Numbered from the stretch's first letter, positions 33,659 through 42,604 are shown. The stretch is 64,000 nt of DNA from CAYWWY01 sp964580185 (GCA_964580185.1 CAZOJQ010000004.1:27317-91316), one strand, 5' to 3'. Numbers and translations: made by a program. The notes: generated by a model not told the origin, from the letters alone.

Positions 33659-35086
33659 ATGAAAAGAATCCTGACGATTGGGATTTTGCTTTGTTTTCTA
33701 CAGATACTTTGTTACGGTTTTTCCTTCCATTTGGTCTGTCTGAATGTATCGGAACAACCGATTCCTACTCTTTATCGGTTAAATACCTTATTTCAACAAC
33801 AATTATTTGCGGATCGCACGTTTGTTTTCTCAACTGGCGGTTTGTTTTCCCCTCAACCACTTCACCTCTACTCACATCTACAATCAGAAGGGCGTTCTAG
33901 CCCTTTGGGACGGATTCTTCACCTTTCAGGCGCTGTGTTTTACGCCCCATCTCAAACAGATTGGAACCACGGATTGGAGCAGATTCGAAAAGGATTATCC
34001 ATTGATCTTCCCATTGTAGCTACCGACGCGGGTGTAGGATCGGCTCTTTCTCATTGGGTTCATTCTGCTGCTGGGAAAAACTTGTTATTGATAAACATAC
34101 TCTCTCAACATACCTTCGACTGGTATGATATTCTCCGAATAGAAGTGGATCTCAGCAGGATTGATTTAATCCTGCTGATCATGGATGAACCTTCATTGCG
34201 AATGGTTCCAGAAAACCTAAGAAGCAAAACGGTCGCTATCTCAAGGAAAACCGCGATGTACCACATTGATTTGGAATATGGGCTCTTGGTTACTGAAGTC
34301 CCTTTTAATCAACCACAAACAACGATTGCTGAAATCGAACACATTGAACAGCAAATCAATCATTGGAGAAGAGAAGAGCTTCCTCTTGATCCCGCCCAGC
34401 TTACGTTTGTCAAACAGACCTCCTTCTTCAGGCATCTCTCTTGGATGCTTAACCAAATCAAAAGTGTGGATGGGATTTTAATCCACCATGAACCTCTACC
34501 AAAGCAGATTACTCCGGATGATGCAATAAGCTTCTTTGGAAATTACGTCATCGGTAGCGTACAGATTCCGGGGAAAGAAGTGCGGATTCTTCTTGAGCAA
34601 AGCGCGTCTATGTTCGATTACGACGGAGTAGAAATCCACTTTACCGATCGAAGGAATTACTACTCCTTTTTTGGAGAGCCGTACTATATTGATCTCACAA
34701 GGCCGAAAGGCAACCGATTAATCATGAAAACCTTCACACAACCTTTAGAAATCATCGTTTTTGGAGAAAGAAGCCGATTGATTGCTGACTTTCCGGGGAT
34801 TCAGATTCAATCCGTAAGCGTTTTGACTTATACGTTTTGGGCTATGCATTCATACAATCCCTTTATTGATCCCAGTTGGAAAGTCACAATCCTTCCCTAT
34901 TACCGGAACTACATCATCCAATCCGGGGATACGCTTAATTCGATTTCGAATACCTTTGGGATCACCAAAGAAGCGATTTTGAGACTGAATCCGGATCTGA
35001 TCGAGCGCTATCTTCTGCCAGGAACGGTAATTACGGTCCATATACCGTACAAAACAGAAGCGGAAAAGGAGAGTGAGGACTTCTGA
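33659..35086 (+). CDS. Exported 5'-nucleotidase-like protein with LysM domain, probably inactive
   Basis: 475 residues with signal peptide (MKRILTIGILLCFLQILCYG). Residues 20-230 resemble the metallophosphatase half of UshA/5'-nucleotidases in outline ('FHLVCLNVSEQ', 'VFSTGGLFSP'), but the metal-binding DxH, GDxxxG and GNHE motifs are missing. 'DDAISFFGNYVIGSVQIPGK' and 'EVRILLEQSASMF' match the nucleotidase C-terminal domain (PFGN...G..L...LE). A LysM domain ends the protein (about 417-465, 'YIIQSGDTLNSISNTFGI'), which would hold it to peptidoglycan. The ATG follows AAAAGGGGG. Its TGA stop overlaps the CTG start of rseP. Catalysis looks lost; the fold assignment is moderate. Confidence 0.6.
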   Translation: MKRILTIGILLCFLQILCYGFSFHLVCLNVSEQPIPTLYRLNTLFQQQLFADRTFVFSTGGLFSPQPLHLYSHLQSEGRSSPLGRILHLSGAVFYAPSQTDWNHGLEQIRKGLSIDLPIVATDAGVGSALSHWVHSAAGKNLLLINILSQHTFDWYDILRIEVDLSRIDLILLIMDEPSLRMVPENLRSKTVAISRKTAMYHIDLEYGLLVTEVPFNQPQTTIAEIEHIEQQINHWRREELPLDPAQLTFVKQTSFFRHLSWMLNQIKSVDGILIHHEPLPKQITPDDAISFFGNYVIGSVQIPGKEVRILLEQSASMFDYDGVEIHFTDRRNYYSFFGEPYYIDLTRPKGNRLIMKTFTQPLEIIVFGERSRLIADFPGIQIQSVSVLTYTFWAMHSYNPFIDPSWKVTILPYYRNYIIQSGDTLNSISNTFGITKEAILRLNPDLIERYLLPGTVITVHIPYKTEAEKESEDF

Positions 35087-36621
35087 GCATTATTTATCTC
35101 CTAATTATCCTGACCGTCGTAGTATTAATCCATGAAATCGGCCATTTTCTTTTTGCGAAATTGTTTCATGTGAAGATCCTTGAATTCGGGATTGGAATGG
35201 GGCCGCGGTTATTCTCTCGGAAATCCAAAAGCGGTATTGAATTCCGGATCAACTTATTTCCGATAGGCGGATTCGTAAAGATGGCAGGAGAGGAACCAAG
35301 TGACACAAGCCGATCCGATCCAAAAGAATCGGCAATGCTTTTTTCCAACAAGCCAGCATGGCAGCGGTTTTTTGTCGCTTTTTCTGGCCCTTTGTTTTCG
35401 ATTTTGGGTGGATACCTATTATTGGCTCTAAGTACTATGGTATGGGGGTTACCGGCCATTAGCATCGACCGAGTCGATATCCTTAGCCCCGCTTATATGT
35501 CCGGGTTGCAGACCGGTGATCAAATCACCCATATAAACGGAAAAAGGGTTCTAGAGCAAACCGATTTTTCCCATGCAGTCCAATCGTTCGATCAGTTTTC
35601 GATTACTGTTCATCGAGAAGGAATCGGTTCGATCGATATGATTATCAATCCAGATAATTTTCCGAAACAAGTTTCTTTGATTCTTGAAACTTCGGAACCC
35701 ATTATTGAACATCCAGGAGAAAGAGTGCAGAGGGTTTCCGGTATTCCGTTCCACGAATGGGTGTTATCTGACCCAAACCAATGGGTCGATAGGGATATTA
35801 TTATCGAAATGGGTGATGGACAATTCATTGAAGCCCGTTTACGTGGACTCCAACATATTGAACCCCGAAAAGCTGTCGGGATTGTATATGCTTCCATATC
35901 GAACCGTTTTCGCGCCGCTCACTTACCATTTGAGACGGATGATATACTTATTTCTGTAAATGGGGTACCTCTAAAAACGGGTGTGCATACAAGCTACGCA
36001 TTTCTCCTTTTGTCTAATACTCGTTCAGATGAGGCCTATCTATCCTATCTAGAAGTCCGAGGCGACACCCTCATTGATTCCTTGACGATCCCGAGCAAAC
36101 AGGAAGCCACTTTTGATGTCCTCCGAGAAGGGCAAATCGTCGCGATTCCATTGCCCCTTGATCAAATGGAATCTGTTTTTCAGAACGCGGTTTTTTATCC
36201 CGCAATGGATAACTGGTTTCCTGATCATGTCCTACAAGCTTTGGGGTTGGGATTCCAGAGAGCAAATCATCTTCTCTACATGATGGGATCAGTACTCAGA
36301 GACCTCTTTCAAGGAAGAACAGGCGCTGGGGAATTTATTGGAGTTGTTGGACTAACTGGAATCGTAGGCCAAGCAGCGCGCGCAGGAATGGAAACTATGA
36401 TCTTTCTTGTCGCTTTTATCACCCTGAACTTGGGGTTGATCAATCTATTGCCTTTACCTGCGCTTGATGGCGGGAGGATCGTATTTGCTGTTATTGAAAT
36501 GGTATTTCGAAGGAAAGTGAACCCCACAATTGAAGGATACATCCATGCAGTCGGCTTCTTCCTTCTTATGGGGCTGATCGTTTTTATTACATACAACGAT
36601 ATTATGCGGTTTTTGCGATAA
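35083..36621 (+). CDS. rseP: RseP/EcfE-type site-2 intramembrane metalloprotease
   Basis: About 512 residues. The first helix carries the zinc motif HExxH in 'VLIHEIGHFLFAKL', one or two PDZ domains fill the middle ('SPAYMSGLQTGDQITHINGK', 'FETDDILISVNGVPL'), and the last helices hold the third ligand in 'NLLPLPALDGGRI'. It cuts transmembrane anti-sigma factors or cleared signal peptides. No ATG, GTG or TTG lies upstream of the HExxH in this frame: the previous in-frame stop is at 35074. CTG at 35083 overlaps the preceding stop (CTGA), gives a normal family N-terminus and has AGGA nearby, so it is taken as the start; ATT at 35089 is the alternative. Confidence 0.88.
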   Translation: MSIIYLLIILTVVVLIHEIGHFLFAKLFHVKILEFGIGMGPRLFSRKSKSGIEFRINLFPIGGFVKMAGEEPSDTSRSDPKESAMLFSNKPAWQRFFVAFSGPLFSILGGYLLLALSTMVWGLPAISIDRVDILSPAYMSGLQTGDQITHINGKRVLEQTDFSHAVQSFDQFSITVHREGIGSIDMIINPDNFPKQVSLILETSEPIIEHPGERVQRVSGIPFHEWVLSDPNQWVDRDIIIEMGDGQFIEARLRGLQHIEPRKAVGIVYASISNRFRAAHLPFETDDILISVNGVPLKTGVHTSYAFLLLSNTRSDEAYLSYLEVRGDTLIDSLTIPSKQEATFDVLREGQIVAIPLPLDQMESVFQNAVFYPAMDNWFPDHVLQALGLGFQRANHLLYMMGSVLRDLFQGRTGAGEFIGVVGLTGIVGQAARAGMETMIFLVAFITLNLGLINLLPLPALDGGRIVFAVIEMVFRRKVNPTIEGYIHAVGFFLLMGLIVFITYNDIMRFLR

Positions 36622-36653
36622 CAGCAGAAAGTGAACAAGGAGGGGACAAAAGA

Positions 36654-37325
36654 ATGAACCTGCGGGTAAAAAGAACCATACGATTTGCGATCATGGTCTT
36701 GATCCTACTTAGCTCTGTCTTAGGCATTGCACAAGACGAAGAAACCATCCATCTAAAAACTCGGCGATTTAAGTTCTTTGATGATAGAATCGAGTTCTAT
36801 GAATATACAGAAGTGATCAAAGGATCTTTCAAACTTATTTCCGATGAGTTTGTCATCCTCCGAGAACGAGAAGAAGCAAGGTTTATCGATGCGAAAAAAG
36901 GAGTATACATCGAGTTTGAGAATGGGACTGCATCTTCGATTATTCTAGACTATGACCTTCAATTGGAAAGGGGCGTTCTTAAAGAAGAAGTCGAAGCATT
37001 CATTCGCACATCGGGAAGCGAAGAATCCGTTCGTATTCTTTGCGATGAAATGGAGATCGATACCCCCAACCAAATCTATGAAGGAAGTGTGATCCGAGAA
37101 TCTGAGAAAGTCCGGATTTACAAAGGGGATCTTTATGCAGAGTGTGTTTCCTTTCTCTATGACGGGAAAACGGAAGTCATTACCATGCTTGGGAAAGTAT
37201 ATATTGAAGATCCGAAAAACAGCAGAAGGTTATGGGCAGAACGGGCCACGCTATCCCTTCAGGATGATTCCTTGGAAGCAGAGAATGCTACTATGGAACT
37301 ACTTACGACCAGAGGGAGAGAATAG
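36654..37325 (+). CDS. LptA/OstA-like periplasmic protein
   Basis: 223 residues with a signal sequence (about 1-26, 'FAIMVLILLSSVLGIA'). The rest is regular beta-sheet of the OstA/LptA kind, with repeated short strands such as 'IHLKTRRFKFFDDRIEFYE', 'ERGVLKEEVEAFIRTSGSE' and 'GDLYAECVSFLYDGKTEVI'. LptA bridges inner and outer membranes in lipopolysaccharide or glycolipid export. An AAGGAGGGG site precedes the ATG. It lies between rseP and serS in one transcript. Sequence similarity in this family is low, so the call rests on the fold pattern and diderm context. Confidence 0.7.
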   Translation: MNLRVKRTIRFAIMVLILLSSVLGIAQDEETIHLKTRRFKFFDDRIEFYEYTEVIKGSFKLISDEFVILREREEARFIDAKKGVYIEFENGTASSIILDYDLQLERGVLKEEVEAFIRTSGSEESVRILCDEMEIDTPNQIYEGSVIRESEKVRIYKGDLYAECVSFLYDGKTEVITMLGKVYIEDPKNSRRLWAERATLSLQDDSLEAENATMELLTTRGRE

Positions 37326-37328
37326 GTC

Positions 37329-38606
37329 ATGTTGGATATTCGATGGATCCGGCAGAATCCAGAAATGTTGCGATCGGCTTTAAGAAATCGAAACGAAGAT
37401 GAGCGTATTGTGGATACCATTCTTGAAATGGATGAGCAGCGTCGGATTCTCATTGGACAACTTGACTCCTTGAAAAGAGACCGGAACGCTGTATCAAAGA
37501 TTGTAGCCAAATACAAAGCCGAAAAAAACTCTTCTGAAGCAGAATCCTCCATTGCCGAAGGGAAGAAACTGGGGGAAATGATTCGATCTTTGGAAGAAAA
37601 GACGAAAACGCTCGATGAAGATCAGAATCGGATGCTTTCAATGATCCCAAATATCCCTTCAGAAAAAGTGCCTATAGGAGTTGATGAATCAAGCAATCAG
37701 ATCATCCGAACGAATGGCTCTCCAAGGGATTTCCCTTTTGAGCCAAAACCTCACTGGGAATTAGGAACTGAACTCCAAATGCTCGATTTTGAAAGGGCAG
37801 GAAAGCTTAGCGGATCAAGGTTTTCGATTCTTCTAGGAACCTTGGCTCGATTAGAGCGAGCCCTCATTCAGTTTATGCTTGATACTCACTCTCTGCAGTA
37901 TGGGTATCAGGAAATATCAATCCCTCACCTGGTGAAACGGGAGACAATGTTTACAAGCGGACAGCTTCCCAAGTTTGAAGACGAAGCATACAAAACAACA
38001 CCGGATGATCTGTTCCTAATCCCTACAGCTGAAGTTTTTTTGGCAAGTATGCACAAAGATGAAATACTGGAGGAAAGCCATTTACCCATCCGATATGTCG
38101 CGTATACTCCGTGTTATCGGAGAGAAGCCGGCAGCTATGGAAAAGACGTTCGCGGATTGATACGAGTGCACCAATTCCATAAAGTTGAATTGCTGCAAAT
38201 AACGGATAGTCAGAGCTCCTACGACCGATTAGAGGACCTTACCGGTCACGCAGAATCGGTTCTTCAACTTCTGGGTCTTCCATATCGAGTCGTATCCCTC
38301 TCTACTGGAGATTTGGGATTTGGAGCTTCATTAACCTACGACTTGGAAGTATGGTTGCCCTCATATCAAACCTACAGAGAGATATCCTCCTGTAGCAATG
38401 ACCTAGATTTTCAGTCCCGAAGAGCCAACATTCGATATCGAAATCGTCAGAACAAGTTAGAATTTGTCCATGTATTAAACGGTTCGGGCGTTGCTGTAGG
38501 AAGAGCACTTGTGGCGATTATGGAAAACTACCAAAATGCGGACGGTAGCGTCACAATTCCTGATGCGCTTCAAAAGTACATGGGGGGAGAAAAATCAATC
38601 CTTTGA
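37329..38606 (+). CDS. serS: Seryl-tRNA synthetase
   Basis: 425 residues. The N-terminal coiled-coil arm that holds the tRNA-Ser variable loop covers about 25-105 ('LDSLKRDRNAVSKIVAKYKA'). Class II motif 2 is 'YTPCYRREAGSYGKDVRGLI' with 'RVHQFHKVEL', and motif 3 is 'LNGSGVAVGRALVAIMENYQ'. 'TYREISSCSNDLDFQSRRAN' is the serine-binding part. It charges tRNA-Ser and tRNA-Sec if present. A terminator follows at 38682-38711. Confidence 0.96.
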   Translation: MLDIRWIRQNPEMLRSALRNRNEDERIVDTILEMDEQRRILIGQLDSLKRDRNAVSKIVAKYKAEKNSSEAESSIAEGKKLGEMIRSLEEKTKTLDEDQNRMLSMIPNIPSEKVPIGVDESSNQIIRTNGSPRDFPFEPKPHWELGTELQMLDFERAGKLSGSRFSILLGTLARLERALIQFMLDTHSLQYGYQEISIPHLVKRETMFTSGQLPKFEDEAYKTTPDDLFLIPTAEVFLASMHKDEILEESHLPIRYVAYTPCYRREAGSYGKDVRGLIRVHQFHKVELLQITDSQSSYDRLEDLTGHAESVLQLLGLPYRVVSLSTGDLGFGASLTYDLEVWLPSYQTYREISSCSNDLDFQSRRANIRYRNRQNKLEFVHVLNGSGVAVGRALVAIMENYQNADGSVTIPDALQKYMGGEKSIL

Positions 38607-38681
38607 ACTTTTCGAAACTTTGGGGAGTCAAAATAGTAGAAAGAAGAAACCCCTCAAATAGAGAAATGAACCCCCCACATT

Positions 38682-38711
38682 AAAGCGGATCAAATCCGCT
38701 TTATTTTTTTG
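38682..38711 (+). terminator. Rho-independent terminator after serS
   Basis: TAAAGCGGAT-CAA-ATCCGCTTTA is a perfect 10-bp inverted repeat followed by seven T. It closes the rightward LysM-rseP-lptA-serS transcript and lies 50 nt before the next gene, which therefore needs its own promoter. Confidence 0.9.
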
Positions 38712-38759
38712 GTAGCTTCTCTCAAGAGTGATCACATTCTATCCAACGAGGTGAATTAT

Positions 38760-39749
38760 ATGGAATATGGCATTAGCTATTTTGGAAATCGAATTCTGAA
38801 GCATGTTGAAAAAGACATGTCTGATTTGAAGCAAACCGGATTTCAAACAATTGTGCATACGTTCAGTGAAGCAGACTTTTCTTTTTCGGAACAAGCCATG
38901 GCCAAGATCGTTGAAACCACAAAAAGGGCTGGGCTTACCGTTTGGCTTGACCCTTGGGGTGTAGGAGGAGTTTTCGGAGGCGAGGCGTATTCTGGATTCC
39001 TCCAAAAGCATCCAGAGGTTTGGCAAATATCGAACCAGGGAAAGATGATGGGTTCCGCTTGCGTAAATATGGAATCCTTTCGTGCCTTTATCCGGTCTTG
39101 GATCGATGCATGCGTGAATTGCGGCGCAGACGCGATTTTTTGGGATGAACCGCATCTGTTTCTTTTCCAACCACGCGAACGGTTTCCCGACGAATGGACA
39201 TGCAGATGTTCGGTGTGCCAAAGCCTTTTCAAAGACAAATATGGGTATGTAATGCCCAATGAGCTAATCAGCGATATTGTCCAATTTAGAAATGACTCGA
39301 TCCGTACATTTTTTTCCGAAATGACGGCTTATGCTCAATCGAAATCCATTGAGAACACTCTTTGTTTTCTCCCATTTGAATCGGATTATATTGGAATAAC
39401 GGATTATGAAGGAATCGCGAAACTCGATTCTATTTCGAATCTTGGATCGGATCCGTATTGGATGGCTTTCCAAAAACCCATGCTGCCTTTTTTGGGTGAA
39501 GTTACTCAAAGGGTTTTGGCTCTATCTGAGCAATACAATAAAACGAACCATATTTGGATGCAGGCCTTTTCGATTCCCAGCGGAAGAGAGAGCGAGTTGG
39601 TGGATGGGGCGCAATTCATTCAAGAACTAGGCGTTCAGTCGATTTTGTTTTGGGGCGTCGACGCATGCGCTCATATTTCTCGGATCGCTCCAGATGACCC
39701 AGAAAAAGTATGGAGCACCGTTCAACACATCGTCAGAACAACCCGATAA
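38760..39749 (+). CDS. Conserved protein of unknown function, TIM-barrel/glycoside hydrolase-like
   Basis: 329 residues, no signal peptide. Alternating helix and strand pattern and 'RAGLTVWLDPWGVGG', 'NCGADAIFWDEPHLFLF' and 'QSILFWGVDACAHI' resemble the barrel of cytoplasmic glycoside-hydrolase-like families, with Asp/Glu in 'WDEPH' at a likely catalytic strand end. An unusual 'WTCRCSVCQSLFKDKYG' block (CxCxxC) suggests a small metal site and is shared by several uncharacterised barrel proteins. The ATG at 38760 has GAGGTG upstream; longer frames start in the terminator and were rejected. Substrate unknown. Confidence 0.6.
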   Translation: MEYGISYFGNRILKHVEKDMSDLKQTGFQTIVHTFSEADFSFSEQAMAKIVETTKRAGLTVWLDPWGVGGVFGGEAYSGFLQKHPEVWQISNQGKMMGSACVNMESFRAFIRSWIDACVNCGADAIFWDEPHLFLFQPRERFPDEWTCRCSVCQSLFKDKYGYVMPNELISDIVQFRNDSIRTFFSEMTAYAQSKSIENTLCFLPFESDYIGITDYEGIAKLDSISNLGSDPYWMAFQKPMLPFLGEVTQRVLALSEQYNKTNHIWMQAFSIPSGRESELVDGAQFIQELGVQSILFWGVDACAHISRIAPDDPEKVWSTVQHIVRTTR

Positions 39750-39767
39750 CATCGTTCGTCTATTCTA

Positions 39768-39776
39768 TGTTATAAT
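39768..39776 (+). promoter_or_regulatory. Extended -10 promoter of lemA
   Basis: TGTTATAAT, about 38 nt before the ATG, just after the preceding stop codon. Confidence 0.55.
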
Positions 39777-39813
39777 CGATAACGAGTCATCTTCGGAGAG
39801 AGGGGGAGTACAA

Positions 39814-40368
39814 ATGGTAGGTTGGATTATTCTGATTATTGTCGTTCTTCTCGCATTATGGGTAATGGCTGCGTATAACAGCCTTGTCACGCAAAAGAAA
39901 CGGGTTGAAAATTCTTGGAGTCAAATTGATGTTCAGCTGAAACGCCGTTCCGATCTAATTCCCAACCTCGTGAATGCGGTAAAAGGCTACATGAAATTTG
40001 AGCAAGATACATTAGAGAAGGTGATGGCAGCTCGCGCAAAAGCCTTAGGGGCAAAAGACCAACATGAACGGATGGAAGCGGAAGGAGAGGTAAGTGGATT
40101 TCTGGGACGTCTTTTGGCAGTCGTTGAAAACTATCCGGATTTGAAAGCAAACCAGAATGTAATGAAACTCCAAGAAGAGCTGACAAACACTGAAAACAAA
40201 ATCTCTTATTCTCGACAATTCTACAATGATATGACAATGAAATATAATACAGCTATTGAAGTGTTCCCTTCGAATATTATCGCGAACTTGTTCAAGTTCA
40301 AAGCGTTTGAGTTCTTTACCATTCCCGAAGAAGCAAAAGAAACACCAAAGGTTGATCTGAACTTCTAG
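39814..40368 (+). CDS. LemA family membrane protein
   Basis: 184 residues. One N-terminal membrane helix (IILIIVVLLALWVMAAY) is followed by the helical LemA domain: 'NSLVTQKKRVENSWSQIDVQ', 'LKRRSDLIPNLVNAVKGYM', 'AVVENYPDLKANQNVMKLQE' and 'ISYSRQFYNDMTMKYNTAIE'. The family is common, often near HtpX or TPM-domain genes, and its function remains undefined. It has its own promoter and strong AGGGGGAG site, and stands alone between convergent genes. Confidence 0.93.
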   Translation: MVGWIILIIVVLLALWVMAAYNSLVTQKKRVENSWSQIDVQLKRRSDLIPNLVNAVKGYMKFEQDTLEKVMAARAKALGAKDQHERMEAEGEVSGFLGRLLAVVENYPDLKANQNVMKLQEELTNTENKISYSRQFYNDMTMKYNTAIEVFPSNIIANLFKFKAFEFFTIPEEAKETPKVDLNF

Positions 40369-40404
40369 CATTTCCTTTTTTTCCCTTGAATCTCTTTTTT
40401 TTAT

Positions 40405-40428
40405 AGGGTGCCAGATCCGGGGCACCCT
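40405..40428. terminator. Possible terminator hairpin between lemA and hydrogenase-sensor gene
   Basis: AGGGTGCC-N8-GGCACCCT is a perfect 8-bp inverted repeat between convergent genes. The T-tract after it on the plus strand is short (TTTAT), so it may be a weak or factor-assisted terminator. Confidence 0.45.
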
Positions 40429-40487
40429 TTATCAATAGGACGATACTACTACTTTTTCTCCAGGCGGATGATGTTCTCGTCGGAACT

Positions 40488-42545
40488 TCATGATTCATAA
40501 TGCGCTTGTTGTAGTACAGAGTCAATGGTATTCCGGTGTTCTTGGCTAATCAGAATCTGATTGTCTATATCAGCTGCTAAAGTTTCGATTTGATCAGCAA
40601 CTTGTCCTAAAACGGTTTGAACTTCATTTGTTGACTGTCGAACAACCATGGATTCTTTGACCACGCTTTCAGCCCGTTCGGTTATGCTTTGGACATGTTC
40701 TTGCGTCCGGTTCATTTCTTGATGCAACCAGTTAACAAACGGTTTAATCTTTTCTACCTCTAACCCCGTCTGTTCTGCTAAGGCTTTTACTTCTCCTGCA
40801 ACCACTGCAAAGCCTTTTCCGCTTTCTCCCGCCCTAGCCGCTTCTATTGCCGCATTTAGCGCTAGTAGGTTCGTTTGTGCTGAGATGTCTTCGATTGTTT
40901 CGGATATATCGAACAATTGATTTGATTTTTCTTTGATTGAAACAATGATATGGTTCGTTTCTCCAACCAATTCTTTTGTTTCCTCGACTTTGGATATCAT
41001 CGATGCAATCTTTTCTACTACCGCCTCATTGCTTGAGGAGAGGATTTTGGTCTCAGAATTGATCTTATCAGTCACTGAGTTTGTGAATTCAATATGCTCG
41101 TTATTCTTTGAGGTATATTCAAGCATCATATTCAATGCCTCTTGGATCAACCCAAGCGTTTTGTCTCCCTTTCTTTTTTCACTCTTCATCTCTTCATGTT
41201 GATACCAATGACAGTTTTCTGGTTGATTGAGGTTGTTGAAGACTGCAACAGCCATTTCCTCACACTTTTGGTAACCGCATGAATGACAGTTTTTGATGTC
41301 TTCTTCCGAATACTTATGCATCTGAGTATAAACTGCTTGCAGTTCTGCTTTGCTGGGGATTTTGATTGTATAGTTGTCTGATTTATTGATATACTCCCGA
41401 AGATAGGTATTTAGACCTCCTGTCGCTCGCCATTCTCTGTTAAGCATCTTCTGAAAGCGACGCACGGCAAACCTCCGGAGGAAAAAAACTCCTTTATGTT
41501 CTGTGTGGTATTTTTTCAGCTTTTCCCGCTTCTTTTCTTCCACCAACCATTCAATTTTATCTTGGGAAGCATGCTGATTGAGTGTTCCTGGTCCGCCATT
41601 GCAACCCAAAGCGCAATTCAAACAATCAACGAGCAAGGGATTATGACTTCCCTCAATGGATGAATCCAAGCCATCTAAATAATGATAGATATGTTCCTTC
41701 CCTTCAATTTTTCTCGTATGATTTTCTACTCCTTGCATATCCCTTTGAGCGGTTCGTAGCAATCCCCCAGGTGTAGAAAACAAAACAGCTCGTTCTGCTG
41801 AAGGATTATCATAATCAGACTCTTCTACAGATAGAGCATTCGGATGGCTCTTGAACCAATCGCTCAAAGATTTAAAGGTAATGTTGTAATACTGCCCTTT
41901 GCCAATACAATCGTCGAATTCTCTCTTTTTTGCCAAACACGGTGACAGAATCACAACTTTTGCATCCGCTAACTCTGGATACTTGCTCTTAGCATATAGA
42001 ATTGTATGCATCATCGGAGAATGACCCGGACTAAGAAATGGAAGGAGTTCTGGTCTTAACATTTCAATATACGAAACTAGCGCTGGGCATGGTTGCGCAA
42101 TTACGCATTTTGGAGAGTTTTTTTTGATAAACTCGATATAGGTCTTAACTGTCAGCTCTGCTCCAAAGCTAACATCAAACACTTTTTTGACCCCAAGATT
42201 CTTTAACCAAGCATTCACTTTCTGGTCTTGCTTTGGAAAGCTGGCTACCAATGCGGGGGCAACAATCGCAAAAGCCTTTTTTTTCGCACCATTTGTAAGA
42301 AAGTCTTTTTCGAACACAGGCCAGTCATCTACATATTTCCGAGCATCATGACCCGCATCTTCACATTCTTTAATACATGCTCCGCAGCCGATGCATAGCT
42401 TCTGATCCACTTCGATGTGCGCAGGAATGCCCTCTTTTTCAGGAATCGAGCGATTGCACATCTTTACAGGGCAAACAGCAATACAGGAATGGCAGTTTGC
42501 GCATTTTTCTGCATCAACTTCCACTACTGAACACAAATCTCTCAT
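40488..42545 (-). CDS. Soluble [FeFe]-hydrogenase-like sensor fused to chemoreceptor signalling domain
   Basis: 685 residues. Residues 8-65 are two [4Fe-4S] ferredoxin motifs (CANCHSCIAVC; CIGCGACIKEC). Residues about 90-325 are an [FeFe]-hydrogenase large-subunit domain: 'AQPCPALVSYIE', 'LSPCLAKKREF' and 'DCLNCALGCNGGPGT' retain the four H-cluster Cys equivalents (153, 203, 311, 315). The proton-shuttle Cys of TSCCP is replaced by Pro152. A third Fe-S motif follows (Cys420-445, 'CHSCGYQKCEEMA'), then a methyl-accepting chemotaxis signalling hairpin (about 500-680) with the tip 'ISAQTNLLALNAAIEAARAG' and 'GFAVVAGEVKALAEQ'. There is no membrane helix. It probably senses H2 or redox state and signals to CheA. 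Similar fusions occur in clostridia and thermophiles. Confidence 0.88.
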   Translation of the reverse strand: MRDLCSVVEVDAEKCANCHSCIAVCPVKMCNRSIPEKEGIPAHIEVDQKLCIGCGACIKECEDAGHDARKYVDDWPVFEKDFLTNGAKKKAFAIVAPALVASFPKQDQKVNAWLKNLGVKKVFDVSFGAELTVKTYIEFIKKNSPKCVIAQPCPALVSYIEMLRPELLPFLSPGHSPMMHTILYAKSKYPELADAKVVILSPCLAKKREFDDCIGKGQYYNITFKSLSDWFKSHPNALSVEESDYDNPSAERAVLFSTPGGLLRTAQRDMQGVENHTRKIEGKEHIYHYLDGLDSSIEGSHNPLLVDCLNCALGCNGGPGTLNQHASQDKIEWLVEEKKREKLKKYHTEHKGVFFLRRFAVRRFQKMLNREWRATGGLNTYLREYINKSDNYTIKIPSKAELQAVYTQMHKYSEEDIKNCHSCGYQKCEEMAVAVFNNLNQPENCHWYQHEEMKSEKRKGDKTLGLIQEALNMMLEYTSKNNEHIEFTNSVTDKINSETKILSSSNEAVVEKIASMISKVEETKELVGETNHIIVSIKEKSNQLFDISETIEDISAQTNLLALNAAIEAARAGESGKGFAVVAGEVKALAEQTGLEVEKIKPFVNWLHQEMNRTQEHVQSITERAESVVKESMVVRQSTNEVQTVLGQVADQIETLAADIDNQILISQEHRNTIDSVLQQAHYES

Positions 42546-42595
42546 GAATCATCCCTCCTTCTTATGTTTTCATTTTGATTGCGTTTTTCGGAAGG

Positions 42596-42604
42596 ATTAT
42601 AGCA
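42596..42604 (-). promoter_or_regulatory. Extended -10 promoter of the hydrogenase-sensor gene
   Basis: TGCTATAAT on the minus strand, about 50 nt before the ATG. Confidence 0.5.

Noticed and set aside
38709..38759. 17-codon extension of the TIM-barrel-like protein
   Set aside because: It begins inside the T-tract of the serS terminator; the ATG at 38760 has GAGGTG in front.
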